64,000 nt of DNA from Prauserella cavernicola (GTDB lineage Bacteria > Actinomycetota > Actinomycetes > Mycobacteriales > Pseudonocardiaceae). The position numbers were made by a program, and so were the translations under genes. The notes beneath the pieces were generated by a model. That model made no database searches and had not been told where the DNA came from. It was given only the letters and a program-made list of their open reading frames with translations. This document shows positions 32,204 to 39,034 of the stretch, one piece after another (position 1 is the stretch's first letter; each line of letters opens with the position of its first letter). The stretch spans positions 1,014,158-1,078,157 of the forward strand of contig NZ_JAENJH010000001.1 of assembly GCF_016595675.1 (NCBI RefSeq), given 5' to 3'.

Positions 32204-33562
32204 CTAGCCGGCGACGCGTTCGCCGAGGATCGTCCGGTATCGGGAAGCTTCGTCGTCGAGCACCGCGCGGGTGCGCGCGAGGGTGCGTTCGGCCTCGGCC
32301 AGCGGCACCACGATCACGCCGTCGGCGTCGGCGACCACGAGGTCGCCGGGGTGCACGACCACACCTCCGACCGACACGTCGGTGCCGAGCCGGTACGGCC
32401 CGGACTTGTAGGGCCCGGCGGGCGAGGTGCCCACCGCCCACACGGGGAAGCCAGCCTCGCGCAGGGCACCGACGTCGCGGACGGCGCCGTCGATGATCAT
32501 GCCGCGCACTCCCCTGTTGATCGCGCGGTGGGCGATGAGCTCGCCGATCAGCGCCCGCGAGGCGTCGCCGCCGCCGTCGACGACCAGCACGTCGCCGGGA
32601 CGGGCCGAGGCCAGCGCCCGGTGGATGCCCTTGTTGTCGCCCGGCCTGCACAGCACGGTCAGCGCTCTGCCAGCCAGGTGGGCGTCCGGCCACATCGTGC
32701 GCACCCGGGGGTGGACGACGCCGAGCCGGTCCCGGGAGTCGCCGATCGCGGCGGTGGGAACCTGCGCGTAGCCGTCGAGCAGGGAGTCCAGAGTGGACGG
32801 TGTTGTGCGGCTCAGCGCGAGGTGACGGTTGGCGACGGCCGTGGTGACGACGGGTGCGACGCCCAGTGAGGCGACGAGGTCGGCGGCCGCCTCGGACTCG
32901 TGGGCGCGGCGCAGAGCGTGCTTGCGGGTGCCCCGGTCGAGACGGTCGAGCGCGCTCTCGCCGTCGACGAGCGCGGCGGAGATCTGTGCCCGGACCCAGT
33001 CGGTCTCGCCCGCGGCGTTCCCGGCGTCCATGGCCTCGGTGATCACCGCGCCGAGGCCCTTCATGAACACCGTCCGCAGGATCTTGCGGCGGGAGGCGGC
33101 GCCGGGCTGCCCGCCGATCGCGTCGACGGAGCCGCCGAGCGTGCGGAACAGCTCCGCGACGTCGTCGGCGACCGGGCCGGACACGATCAGTGCCGTGCTC
33201 GGGCCGAACTGGGGCACCGAGCCGATCACAGCGACGTCGGCGTAGCGCGGCGCGGCGTCACCGAGCGCCTCTCCGACCTCCTGTTTGCGCTGCGGCGAGG
33301 CGGCGTTGAGGTCGGCGTAGAACGCGTCGGACTCCAGGTGGGGTGCGGCGTCGGCGGCCACGCTCACCGCGTGCGCACCGGTCACCAGGCTGAGGACCAG
33401 CTTCGCGCCCCGCACCGCGTCGGCCACGCTCGCCGCCCGGGTGACGCCCTGCGGCGTCGGGGAGTCGGCCGGGTCGTACGCCGCGACCGTGGCACCGGTC
33501 GCGGCGAAACCCGCCGCGTAGATCGTTCCGGCCTCGCCAAGGCCCAGCACTGCGATCCTCAT
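32204..33562 (-). CDS. fusion: beta-hydroxyacid dehydrogenase-like (6PGDH/DUF1932) + RraA-like aldolase/decarboxylase
   Basis: A 452-residue two-domain protein. Residues 1-165 form an NAD(P)-binding 6-phosphogluconate dehydrogenase-type domain starting MRIAVLGLGEAGTIYAAGFA. Residues 165-260 match the DUF1932 helical domain, with Lys in ASRRKILRTVFMKGLG as a likely catalytic residue. Residues 265-452 form an RraA-like domain with DNKGIHRALASARPGDVLVVDGGG, the GVRGMIIDGAVRD block (Arg and Asp for metal/oxalacetate binding) and VHPGDLVVADADGV. RraA-type enzymes include 4-hydroxy-4-methyl-2-oxoglutarate aldolase and oxaloacetate decarboxylase. The fusion suggests oxidation of a hydroxy acid followed by retro-aldol cleavage or decarboxylation. 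AAGGAT precedes the ATG. Confidence 0.78.
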   Translation of the reverse strand: MRIAVLGLGEAGTIYAAGFAATGATVAAYDPADSPTPQGVTRAASVADAVRGAKLVLSLVTGAHAVSVAADAAPHLESDAFYADLNAASPQRKQEVGEALGDAAPRYADVAVIGSVPQFGPSTALIVSGPVADDVAELFRTLGGSVDAIGGQPGAASRRKILRTVFMKGLGAVITEAMDAGNAAGETDWVRAQISAALVDGESALDRLDRGTRKHALRRAHESEAAADLVASLGVAPVVTTAVANRHLALSRTTPSTLDSLLDGYAQVPTAAIGDSRDRLGVVHPRVRTMWPDAHLAGRALTVLCRPGDNKGIHRALASARPGDVLVVDGGGDASRALIGELIAHRAINRGVRGMIIDGAVRDVGALREAGFPVWAVGTSPAGPYKSGPYRLGTDVSVGGVVVHPGDLVVADADGVIVVPLAEAERTLARTRAVLDDEASRYRTILGERVAG

Positions 33563-33576
33563 TGACCATCCTTGAT

Positions 33577-33589
33577 TATCACTCTATGA
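33577..33589 (-). promoter_or_regulatory. symmetric promoter/operator box, minus-strand copy
   Basis: On the minus strand this reads TCATAGAGTGATA, containing TAGAGT as a -10-like hexamer 23-28 bases before the fusion gene ATG. It is the exact reverse complement of 33669-33681, so each divergent gene has the same 13-base box in the same orientation. Confidence 0.6.
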
Positions 33590-33597
33590 TATTGCCA

Positions 33598-33610
33598 CTC
33601 ACTTGGTGAG
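33598..33610. promoter_or_regulatory. central palindrome in the IclR/fusion intergenic region
   Basis: CTCAC-TTG-GTGAG is a perfect 5-bp inverted repeat in the 130-base divergent region, close to the minus-strand promoter box. It is a candidate operator for the adjacent IclR regulator. Confidence 0.45.
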
Positions 33611-33668
33611 AGTCTTAATCACGGTGCGAGCGCCGGTCAAGGCAATCGGCGGAAAATGAGGCAACTTC

Positions 33669-33681
33669 TCATAGAGTGATA
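33669..33681 (+). promoter_or_regulatory. symmetric promoter/operator box, plus-strand copy
   Basis: TCATAGAGTGATA with TAGAGT at 33672-33677, 15 bases before the iclR ATG, implying a very short or absent leader. Both copies are preceded by GGCAA. Identity of promoter boxes suggests coordinated control by one protein. Confidence 0.6.
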
Positions 33682-33692
33682 GGTTCGACGGC

Positions 33693-34454
33693 ATGACCGC
33701 CGCCAACACCAGCACGATGCGCTCGGTCCACCGCGCGTTCGAAGTACTGCAGGTGCTCGAGCTCGCCCAGCAGCCGCTGCGGCTGACCGACCTCGCCCAG
33801 CGCGCGGGCCTGCACGTGGCCACCACCCAGCGCCTGGTCAACGTCCTCACCGAGCACGGCTACGCCAGCAGGCACGCGGGCGGCTACACGGCGGGACCGG
33901 CCGCGCTGTCGACCGCGCACGCCTTCGCGACGACGAGCCCGCTGCGGCTCGTGGCCAGGCCCGTGCTCGAGCAGATCGCGACGACCTCGGGCCTCACGGC
34001 GTCGCTCTACGTGCGGGTGCAGGACAACCGGGTGCTCATCGACCGCGTCGAGGGCGGGCAGCGGCCGCAGTACTCACTGCCGATCGGCGAACGGCTGCCG
34101 CTCTACCCCGGCGCCGCGGGCAAGGTGTTCCTCTCCGGCGGCGACACCGACCTCGAGGCCGTGGCCAAGGAACTGGACCCGGTCACGCTCGCGGACGGCA
34201 CGGCGCTCGACGCGGCCGCGATCCACGCGGACCTCAAGCAGGTCACCGAGCACGGGTTCGCGATCTCGGTGGACGAGCGTCAGTTCGGCACCACCGCGGT
34301 GGCCACGCTGATCACCGACGGCGCCGGGCGCGCGCTCGGTTCACTCGGTCTCAGCGGATCGACGAGCTCCATGCGAGATGTCCACACCACCGCGCTGCCC
34401 GCCGACGTCCGGCGGGCCGCCCACACCATCGGAGCCCGCGTCCCCGCCACCTGA
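33693..34454 (+). CDS. IclR-family transcriptional regulator
   Basis: A 253-residue regulator. The N-terminal winged helix reads SVHRAFEVLQVLELAQQPLRLTDLAQRAGLHVATTQRLVNVLTEHGY. The C-terminal effector domain has LTASLYVRVQDNRVLIDRVEG, IGERLPLYPGAAGKVFLS and ISVDERQFGTTAVATLI. It is divergent from the fusion gene and DctM-like carrier, which it probably controls through the symmetric boxes. Its 3' end overlaps the convergent VanZ-like gene by 114 bases, so either the last 38 codons are shared with an antisense gene tail or one end is misjudged; the SGSTSSMRDVH region still looks like normal IclR sequence. Confidence 0.86.
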   Translation: MTAANTSTMRSVHRAFEVLQVLELAQQPLRLTDLAQRAGLHVATTQRLVNVLTEHGYASRHAGGYTAGPAALSTAHAFATTSPLRLVARPVLEQIATTSGLTASLYVRVQDNRVLIDRVEGGQRPQYSLPIGERLPLYPGAAGKVFLSGGDTDLEAVAKELDPVTLADGTALDAAAIHADLKQVTEHGFAISVDERQFGTTAVATLITDGAGRALGSLGLSGSTSSMRDVHTTALPADVRRAAHTIGARVPAT

Positions 34455-34934
34455 CGCACGGCCGGCGAGCGCGGTCGTGGCGAAGGCCAGGACAGCGGCG
34501 ACGAGAGCGCCGAGCGTGTTCATCGCCCAGTCGTTGGTGTCGCAGGCGCGGCCGATGGCGGGCACCAGCGCCTGCAGCGCCTCGATGCCGGCCGACAGGA
34601 CGGCGCCGGTGGCGAGCGCCGGCAGCGGGCGGCGCAGCGCGAGCGCCGCGAAGTAGACCGGAGGTACGAACAACGCCACGTTGGCGACCAGCTCCACCCT
34701 TCCCGGCGTGGGCACCGCGAACTGCACGGTGCACCTCACGGTGTCGAGCTGGCTCGTCGCGGGCACGAGGGTCAGCGCGGCGACCGGTACCAGCGCCAGC
34801 GCCGCGAGCAGCCACAGCGTTCGCCACCTGCGCCACCGGAGCAGCAGGTAGCCGACGGCGGCGCACGCGAGCGAGATCAGCACCGCCGCGCCGAACACCA
34901 GTGACGCGTGCTCCACCAGGAGGTTGGTGATCAT
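34341..34934 (-). CDS. VanZ-like family membrane protein
   Basis: A 197-residue protein with about five hydrophobic helices. It carries the VanZ-type pattern: RVELVANVALFVPPVYFAAL, then ALQALVPAIGRACDTNDWAMNTLGALVAAV, where the Asp and Asn-x-x-Gly are the family hallmark. VanZ proteins give low-level teicoplanin resistance in enterococci, but most actinobacterial relatives have unknown roles. ATG 34934 begins MITNLLVEHASLVF, typical for the family. The C-terminal 38 residues are glycine-rich and run antisense into iclR; they may be an extension without function. Confidence 0.75.
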   Translation of the reverse strand: MITNLLVEHASLVFGAAVLISLACAAVGYLLLRWRRWRTLWLLAALALVPVAALTLVPATSQLDTVRCTVQFAVPTPGRVELVANVALFVPPVYFAALALRRPLPALATGAVLSAGIEALQALVPAIGRACDTNDWAMNTLGALVAAVLAFATTALAGRASGGGDAGSDGVGGPPDVGGQRGGVDISHGARRSAETE

Positions 34935-35407
34935 CGAGGGCCGATCGTACGGGGACGGCACCATCTCGGCGGTGGCCGGGCCGCCCGTGCGCGGTGGGAT
35001 TCGCCACCCGGGGTGAGAGATCGTGGGCACGACGTGACGGCCGCGATCGGCCGCCACTGCCTGGCCTCGCCGCTCCGGAGTGCCCGCCGCGATGCTGGTG
35101 GCGGCGATCGCGGTGGAGATCGCCGCCGTCACCCGGAGCCGGGCGGCCGCGCCGGGTACCGGCCGCGAGCACGTCCCTGACCGGACGGCCGTCTGGTTTG
35201 CTCCCTGTGGCCGCCGGGTAGCTCGAAAGCAACCTGCCGCCGGCTCTTGGGCGCGCAGCACTGGCCAGGCGGCCGTCGTCCAGCAGCGGGCGCCGGCACG
35301 CCGCGGTCATGTCGGCCTGGCGATTCCACTTGCGATCAGGCACCGGGATGACCACGGGCGGAGTCCGGCAGCCGGTGTTGGTCCCGGGTTCGTTGGTCGC
35401 AGGCCAG

Positions 35408-35443
35408 CCGCGGTGTGTTCACGGACTGGGCAGCACACCGCGG
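35408..35443. repeat. 10-bp inverted repeat
   Basis: CCGCGGTGTG (35408-35417) and CACACCGCGG (35434-35443), perfect arms with a 16-base loop, immediately upstream of the longer hairpin at 35455-35489. Function unknown. Confidence 0.5.
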
Positions 35444-35454
35444 CGGTGCCCCCG

Positions 35455-35489
35455 GGGCGGCCGGTTGGGGTGCGCCCCACCGGCCGCCC
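35455..35489 (+). terminator. 15-bp hairpin with one bulge upstream of FUSC gene
   Basis: GGGCGGCCGG and CCGGCCGCCC enclose a second stem TGGGG-TGCG-CCCCA, giving 15 pairs with a single bulged T (35465). Followed by a T-rich GTGTTTGTTCT. It could terminate upstream transcripts or attenuate the FUSC gene that starts 95 bases later. Confidence 0.5.
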
Positions 35490-35583
35490 TCCCCGTCTCG
35501 TCACACGGTGTTTGTTCTGGGCACCGGGGCGGGTAGCCGCAGGTACTTGATCTTCGTCCCTAAGCGAGCCCGGAGAGACCGTC

Positions 35584-36804
35584 GTGAGCGAGCACACCGA
35601 AACGCGGCCCAGCCGGCCACAGCGCACCGAGGTCGCCCAGCAGGGGCGGCCGGCCCGAGTCCGGCAGTGGACCACCCGCGCACTGGGCACCGACGGCCAC
35701 GAGCGTCACCTCGTGGCCTTCGTGCTGAAGAGCACCATCGCCGCGACGGCGGCCTGGGCCGTGTCCTACTACGCACTAGACGCCGAATCGGCGGCCTTCG
35801 CGCCGTTCTCGGCCGTGCTGATGCTGCAGGTGACCGTCTACCAGTCGGTGTGGCACTCCCTGCGCTACGTCGCCGCGGTGGCGGCGGGCGTCGCGGTGCA
35901 GCTCGTGTTCGGTTTCGTGCTCGGCGCGGGGCTGGCGACCTTCGCGCTCGTCGCCGTGACGGCCGCCGTGATCGGCCGCTGGCGGCGGCTCGGCACCGAG
36001 GGCGCCCAGGTATCGACGGCGGCGTACTTCGCGTTCTCCACCTTCGTCACCGCGGCCAGCGGGGCGGAGCGCCTCGGCCAGCTCGGGGAGATCATCGCGC
36101 TGGTCGTGCTCGGCTGCGGAATCGGCGTGCTGGTCAACCTCGTGGTACTGCCCCCGCTGCGGTACCGCAGCGCCGAGTACGGCGTCCAGACACTCTCGCA
36201 CTCCCTGTGCGATCTCATCAGTGACATGTATCCCGCGCTGCGGCAAGGAGAACTCGACGGCGAGCGCGCGGCGCACTGGCGTGATCGTGCCTCGCGGCTG
36301 GGCCCGCTCGTGGCTCAGGCCCAGTCCTCGGTCCACCTCGCGAGGGAGAGCAGCTACTACAACCCTCGGCGGCTGCTCCGGCGGCACGCGGGCCACGGCA
36401 CGTTCCACGGCTACCAGGCGGTGATCGACGCGCTCGAGCGCGTGACCTACCAGATCGGGTCCATGACCCGCAGCCTCACGCAGTGTCCGATGGAGGACGA
36501 CGGACCCGAGCACGCCGAGTTCTTCCGCCATTACGGCGACCTGCTCGCCGCGCTCGCCCACATCACCAACCTGTTCAGCAGCCTCGACGAGGACGAGCTC
36601 GAGGACCAGGCGCCGGAGCTGTGCGCGGCGGCGGGCGAGGCCCAGGAGGAGCACCGCCGACTCGCCGAGTACTCGGACTCGCTGCCACTGGCCGATCCCG
36701 CACAGCCCTACGGGATCCTGCTCGCCGAGGCCACGCGGCTCATGGAGGAGGCGCAGTACACCTGCGACGTCCTGCAGAGCGCGGTGGACGACGCGCGGGA
36801 CTGA
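35584..36804 (+). CDS. FUSC/aromatic acid exporter family protein
   Basis: A 406-residue protein. The N-terminal half holds about six membrane helices in the FUSC pattern (FVLKSTIAATAAWAVSYYALDAESAAFAPFSAVLMLQ, then LRYVAAVAAGVAVQLVFGFVLG and GEIIALVVLGCGIGVLVNLVVLPPLRY). The C-terminal half is a soluble, charged, probably coiled-coil domain. The family includes the p-hydroxybenzoate efflux protein AaeB and related aromatic acid exporters. GTG start with GGAGAG upstream. It appears to be a single-gene unit, perhaps co-transcribed with the following GNAT gene. Confidence 0.8.
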   Translation: MSEHTETRPSRPQRTEVAQQGRPARVRQWTTRALGTDGHERHLVAFVLKSTIAATAAWAVSYYALDAESAAFAPFSAVLMLQVTVYQSVWHSLRYVAAVAAGVAVQLVFGFVLGAGLATFALVAVTAAVIGRWRRLGTEGAQVSTAAYFAFSTFVTAASGAERLGQLGEIIALVVLGCGIGVLVNLVVLPPLRYRSAEYGVQTLSHSLCDLISDMYPALRQGELDGERAAHWRDRASRLGPLVAQAQSSVHLARESSYYNPRRLLRRHAGHGTFHGYQAVIDALERVTYQIGSMTRSLTQCPMEDDGPEHAEFFRHYGDLLAALAHITNLFSSLDEDELEDQAPELCAAAGEAQEEHRRLAEYSDSLPLADPAQPYGILLAEATRLMEEAQYTCDVLQSAVDDARD

Positions 36805-36857
36805 GGCCGCCCGGAAACTCCGTCGACAGGGATGCGCCGCGCTGCCACAGTTCCCGC

Positions 36858-37796
36858 ATGGTGGAGCTCGACGAGGCCGACATCCGGCGGATGCAGGAAC
36901 TGGCACAGCGGGTGATGGCGCTGCGGCCGGAACTGCTGAACGGCGACGCGACCGTCGGTGAGCTGGCCTGGTGCTGGGCCAAGGACGTGGACGCGCTGGG
37001 CCGGTTCTGGCGGCACCGGTTCTGGTTCGCCGACGACCGGCTCGCCGCGTGGGCGTGGGTGCACCTTCCCCACCCGATCACGCGCGGCGACGGGACGGTG
37101 CGCGAGGTCGAGGAGGCCAACCTGGTCTGGCAGACCGACCCGGACCGGCCGGAGCTGCTGCACGAGATCCTGGACTTCTACGACGAGGTGGCAGGCGATG
37201 CCGACCGCCTGCTGAACCTCCAGTCAGCCGACGACCACGCGCGCACCACTGTGGCCGAGCACGGCTACGAGTTCGACGCGGAGGAAGCCTCGGACAACGG
37301 TTCCTGGGTGCAGTTCAACTCCCGGGAGCTGACCGACGTGCCGGATCCGGTGCTGCCGGAGGGTTTCCGGTTCCGGACGGCCGAGGACGTCTCCCCCGCC
37401 GACGCCGTCGCGGCGCACCGGGCGGCGTGGCCCCGGTCCGGTCTCTCCGAGGCGGCGTTCGAACGGGTCCAGCGGACCTGGCCGTACCGCGCCGATCTGC
37501 ACGTGCTGGTCGAGGCGCCGGACGGCACGCTCGCCGCGACCGCCATCAGCTGGCTGGACGAGGCCACGAACACCGCCGAGTTCGAGCCCGTCGGCACCCA
37601 CCAGGAGTTCCGGCGGCAGGGCCTGTCGACCGCGTTGCAGCTGCACGGCATGCGGCTCGCCAGGGCGGCCGGGGCCAGTCGAATGCTCGTCGCCTGCCTC
37701 GGCGCGCCCGCTCACCCCGCGGCCAGAAACCTCTACCACGGCCTCGGTTTCCGCGAGTTCACGCGGGACGTGCCGCAGATCAAACGCGCACGGTGA
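36858..37796 (+). CDS. GNAT-family N-acetyltransferase
   Basis: A 312-residue protein whose C-terminal part has the GNAT fold. The acetyl-CoA loop is QEFRRQGLSTALQLHGMRLA, and the final block is ARNLYHGLGFREFTRD. The N-terminal 140 residues may be a degenerate second GNAT domain, as in two-domain actinobacterial members. The start is uncertain between ATG 36858 and GTG 36861; no good ribosome-binding site is seen, so a leaderless message is possible. Substrate unknown. Spaced 53 bases from the FUSC gene. Confidence 0.78.
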   Translation: MVELDEADIRRMQELAQRVMALRPELLNGDATVGELAWCWAKDVDALGRFWRHRFWFADDRLAAWAWVHLPHPITRGDGTVREVEEANLVWQTDPDRPELLHEILDFYDEVAGDADRLLNLQSADDHARTTVAEHGYEFDAEEASDNGSWVQFNSRELTDVPDPVLPEGFRFRTAEDVSPADAVAAHRAAWPRSGLSEAAFERVQRTWPYRADLHVLVEAPDGTLAATAISWLDEATNTAEFEPVGTHQEFRRQGLSTALQLHGMRLARAAGASRMLVACLGAPAHPAARNLYHGLGFREFTRDVPQIKRAR

Positions 37797-37854
37797 CGCG
37801 ACGGCTCGTGGGGCGGGAGCACCCACCCCACGAGCCGCCCCCTGCCACCGGTGG

Positions 37855-38187
37855 CTACGCCCGCGTGGCGTCCGCGATCGGCTCGGCCGGCACGCCCTCT
37901 CCCGGCTCCACCGGCTGAGCGGGCTCGCACTCGATCGGCTCGGCGGGCACGGACGGCACACCGGGCGGCACGGGCAGCGTCGGCACCGTCTCGATGGGCT
38001 CGGCGGGCACGCCCTCACCGGGCTCCACCGGCTGGGCGGGCTGGCAGCTGGCGGGCGGAGTGGGCACGTCCGCCACCTGCCGGCCCGCGGGAGTATCCGC
38101 GCCGCTGGCGAACGCCGCGCCGCCGGTGCCGAGCACGATGGCCAGACCGCCCACGACCGTGGCGAGCTTCCGCGACATCGATGGCAT
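37855..38187 (-). CDS. secreted Pro/Glu-rich repeat protein
   Basis: A 110-residue protein with a signal peptide (SRKLATVVGGLAIVLGTGGAAFASG). The mature part is low-complexity and rich in Pro, Glu, Val and Ala. An 18-residue unit (Cys, then PAQPVEPGEGVPAEPI) occurs at residues 48-65 and 87-104, differing at one position, each with one Cys (48 and 87), which could form a disulfide within or between chains. AAGGAAGGAA lies ahead of the ATG. No known family. It is divergent from the two-component system at 38372-40194, a likely regulator. It may be a wall-associated or surface protein. Confidence 0.7.
   Translation of the reverse strand: MPSMSRKLATVVGGLAIVLGTGGAAFASGADTPAGRQVADVPTPPASCQPAQPVEPGEGVPAEPIETVPTLPVPPGVPSVPAEPIECEPAQPVEPGEGVPAEPIADATRA
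37876..37929 (-). repeat. 54-bp coding repeat, copy 2
   Basis: Encodes residues 87-104 of the secreted protein and is nearly identical to 37993-38046. The spacing of 117 bases (39 codons) keeps frame. Confidence 0.7.
37993..38046 (-). repeat. 54-bp coding repeat, copy 1
   Basis: Encodes residues 48-65 of the secreted protein. Copy number could vary between strains by unequal recombination. Confidence 0.7.
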
Positions 38188-38212
38188 GAGGGATTCCTTC
38201 CTTCGGTTCCTG

Positions 38213-38232
38213 CCCGGCGGTGTCCCGCCGGG
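38213..38232. repeat. 8-bp hairpin in the leader of the secreted protein gene
   Basis: CCCGGCGG-TGTC-CCGCCGGG, a perfect stem with a 4-base loop, 26 bases upstream of the secreted protein start on its template side. It may affect the leader RNA or separate the divergent transcripts. Confidence 0.4.
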
Positions 38233-38288
38233 CGAGGGCGGCCATCCGGGCCGCCGTCGGGATCAAGGAGGCCAGATCGCGGTTATCG

Positions 38289-38302
38289 TCACCGTCTGGT
38301 GA
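38289..38302. promoter_or_regulatory. palindrome TCACC-GTCT-GGTGA
   Basis: A perfect 5-bp inverted repeat in the divergent region between the secreted protein gene and the response regulator gene; a candidate regulator site. Confidence 0.35.
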
Positions 38303-38340
38303 TCTCCATATGCGGGCCATAGGTCCCCTCGGCGATCATC

Positions 38341-38352
38341 TGGTCCGGACCA
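38341..38352. promoter_or_regulatory. 12-bp perfect palindrome upstream of the response regulator
   Basis: TGGTCCGGACCA, ending 19 bases before the GTG start and next to the GGAGAGGGG ribosome-binding region. Likely an operator for a dimeric regulator; OmpR-type proteins usually prefer direct repeats, so a different protein may bind. Confidence 0.4.
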
Positions 38353-38371
38353 CGGGAGAGGGGACGACACG

Positions 38372-39034
38372 GTGCGGGTACTGGTGGTGGAGGACGAGGT
38401 CTTCCTCGCCGAGGCGTTGCAGTCCGGCCTCCGCGCGGAGGGCATGGCGGTGGACCTCGCCCACGACGGCGCGACCGCGCTGGAGCACGTGTCGGTGAAC
38501 GACTACGACGTGGTGGTGCTGGACCGCGATCTGCCCGAGGTGCACGGCGACGACGTGTGCAGGCAGGTGGTGGCCGATCGCCCGGAGTGCCGGGTGCTGA
38601 TGCTCACCGCGGCGGGCGGGCTCAGCGACAAGGTCGACGGGCTGCGGCTCGGCTCCGACGACTACCTCGTCAAGCCGTTCGACTTCCCCGAGCTCGTCGC
38701 CCGTCTGCACGCGCTGCGCAGGCGCGCGGCGCCCGCGCTGCCGCCGGTGCTGACCTTCGGCGACCTCCGGCTCGATCCCTCCCGCCGCGACGCGCGCCGC
38801 GCCGACCGCCCGTTGCGCCTGACGCGCAAGGAGTTCGGCGTGCTCGAGGCGCTCCTGCGCGCGGACGGAGCCGTACTCAGCGCGGAGCACCTGCTGGAGA
38901 AGGTGTGGGACGCGCACGCCGACCCGTTCACCAACGCCGTGCGCATCACCGTCTCCACGCTGCGCCGCAAACTCGGTGACCCGCCGATCCTGCACACCGC
39001 CACCGGGGTCGGCTACCACCTCGCGGCGCCATGA
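38372..39034 (+). CDS. OmpR-family response regulator
   Basis: A 220-residue regulator. The receiver has acidic residues in VLVVEDEVFLAEAL, phospho-acceptor Asp51 in VVVLDRDLPEV and Lys in YLVKPFDFPEL. The C-terminal winged helix reads LRLTRKEFGVLEALLRADGAVLSAEHLLEKVWD, ending TATGVGYHLA. GTG start with AGAGGGG upstream. It shares ATGA with the kinase gene. Similar to the TCS pairs common in Streptomyces that sense small molecules or envelope state. Confidence 0.92.
   Translation: MRVLVVEDEVFLAEALQSGLRAEGMAVDLAHDGATALEHVSVNDYDVVVLDRDLPEVHGDDVCRQVVADRPECRVLMLTAAGGLSDKVDGLRLGSDDYLVKPFDFPELVARLHALRRRAAPALPPVLTFGDLRLDPSRRDARRADRPLRLTRKEFGVLEALLRADGAVLSAEHLLEKVWDAHADPFTNAVRITVSTLRRKLGDPPILHTATGVGYHLAAP

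Larger units (their letters stand above)
34935..35583. other. 650-base gene-free stretch
   Basis: I find no convincing gene here on either strand. Short frames show no recognisable domain and lack ribosome-binding sites. The stretch holds two strong inverted repeats, listed separately, and near its end the promoter and GGAGAG site of the FUSC gene. It may contain decayed sequence from a lost insertion element, but I cannot assign one. Confidence 0.5.

Noticed and set aside
37855..38187. CRISPR-like or non-coding tandem repeat
   Set aside because: Only two 54-bp units, in frame, inside a signal-peptide-bearing gene with a good ribosome-binding site.
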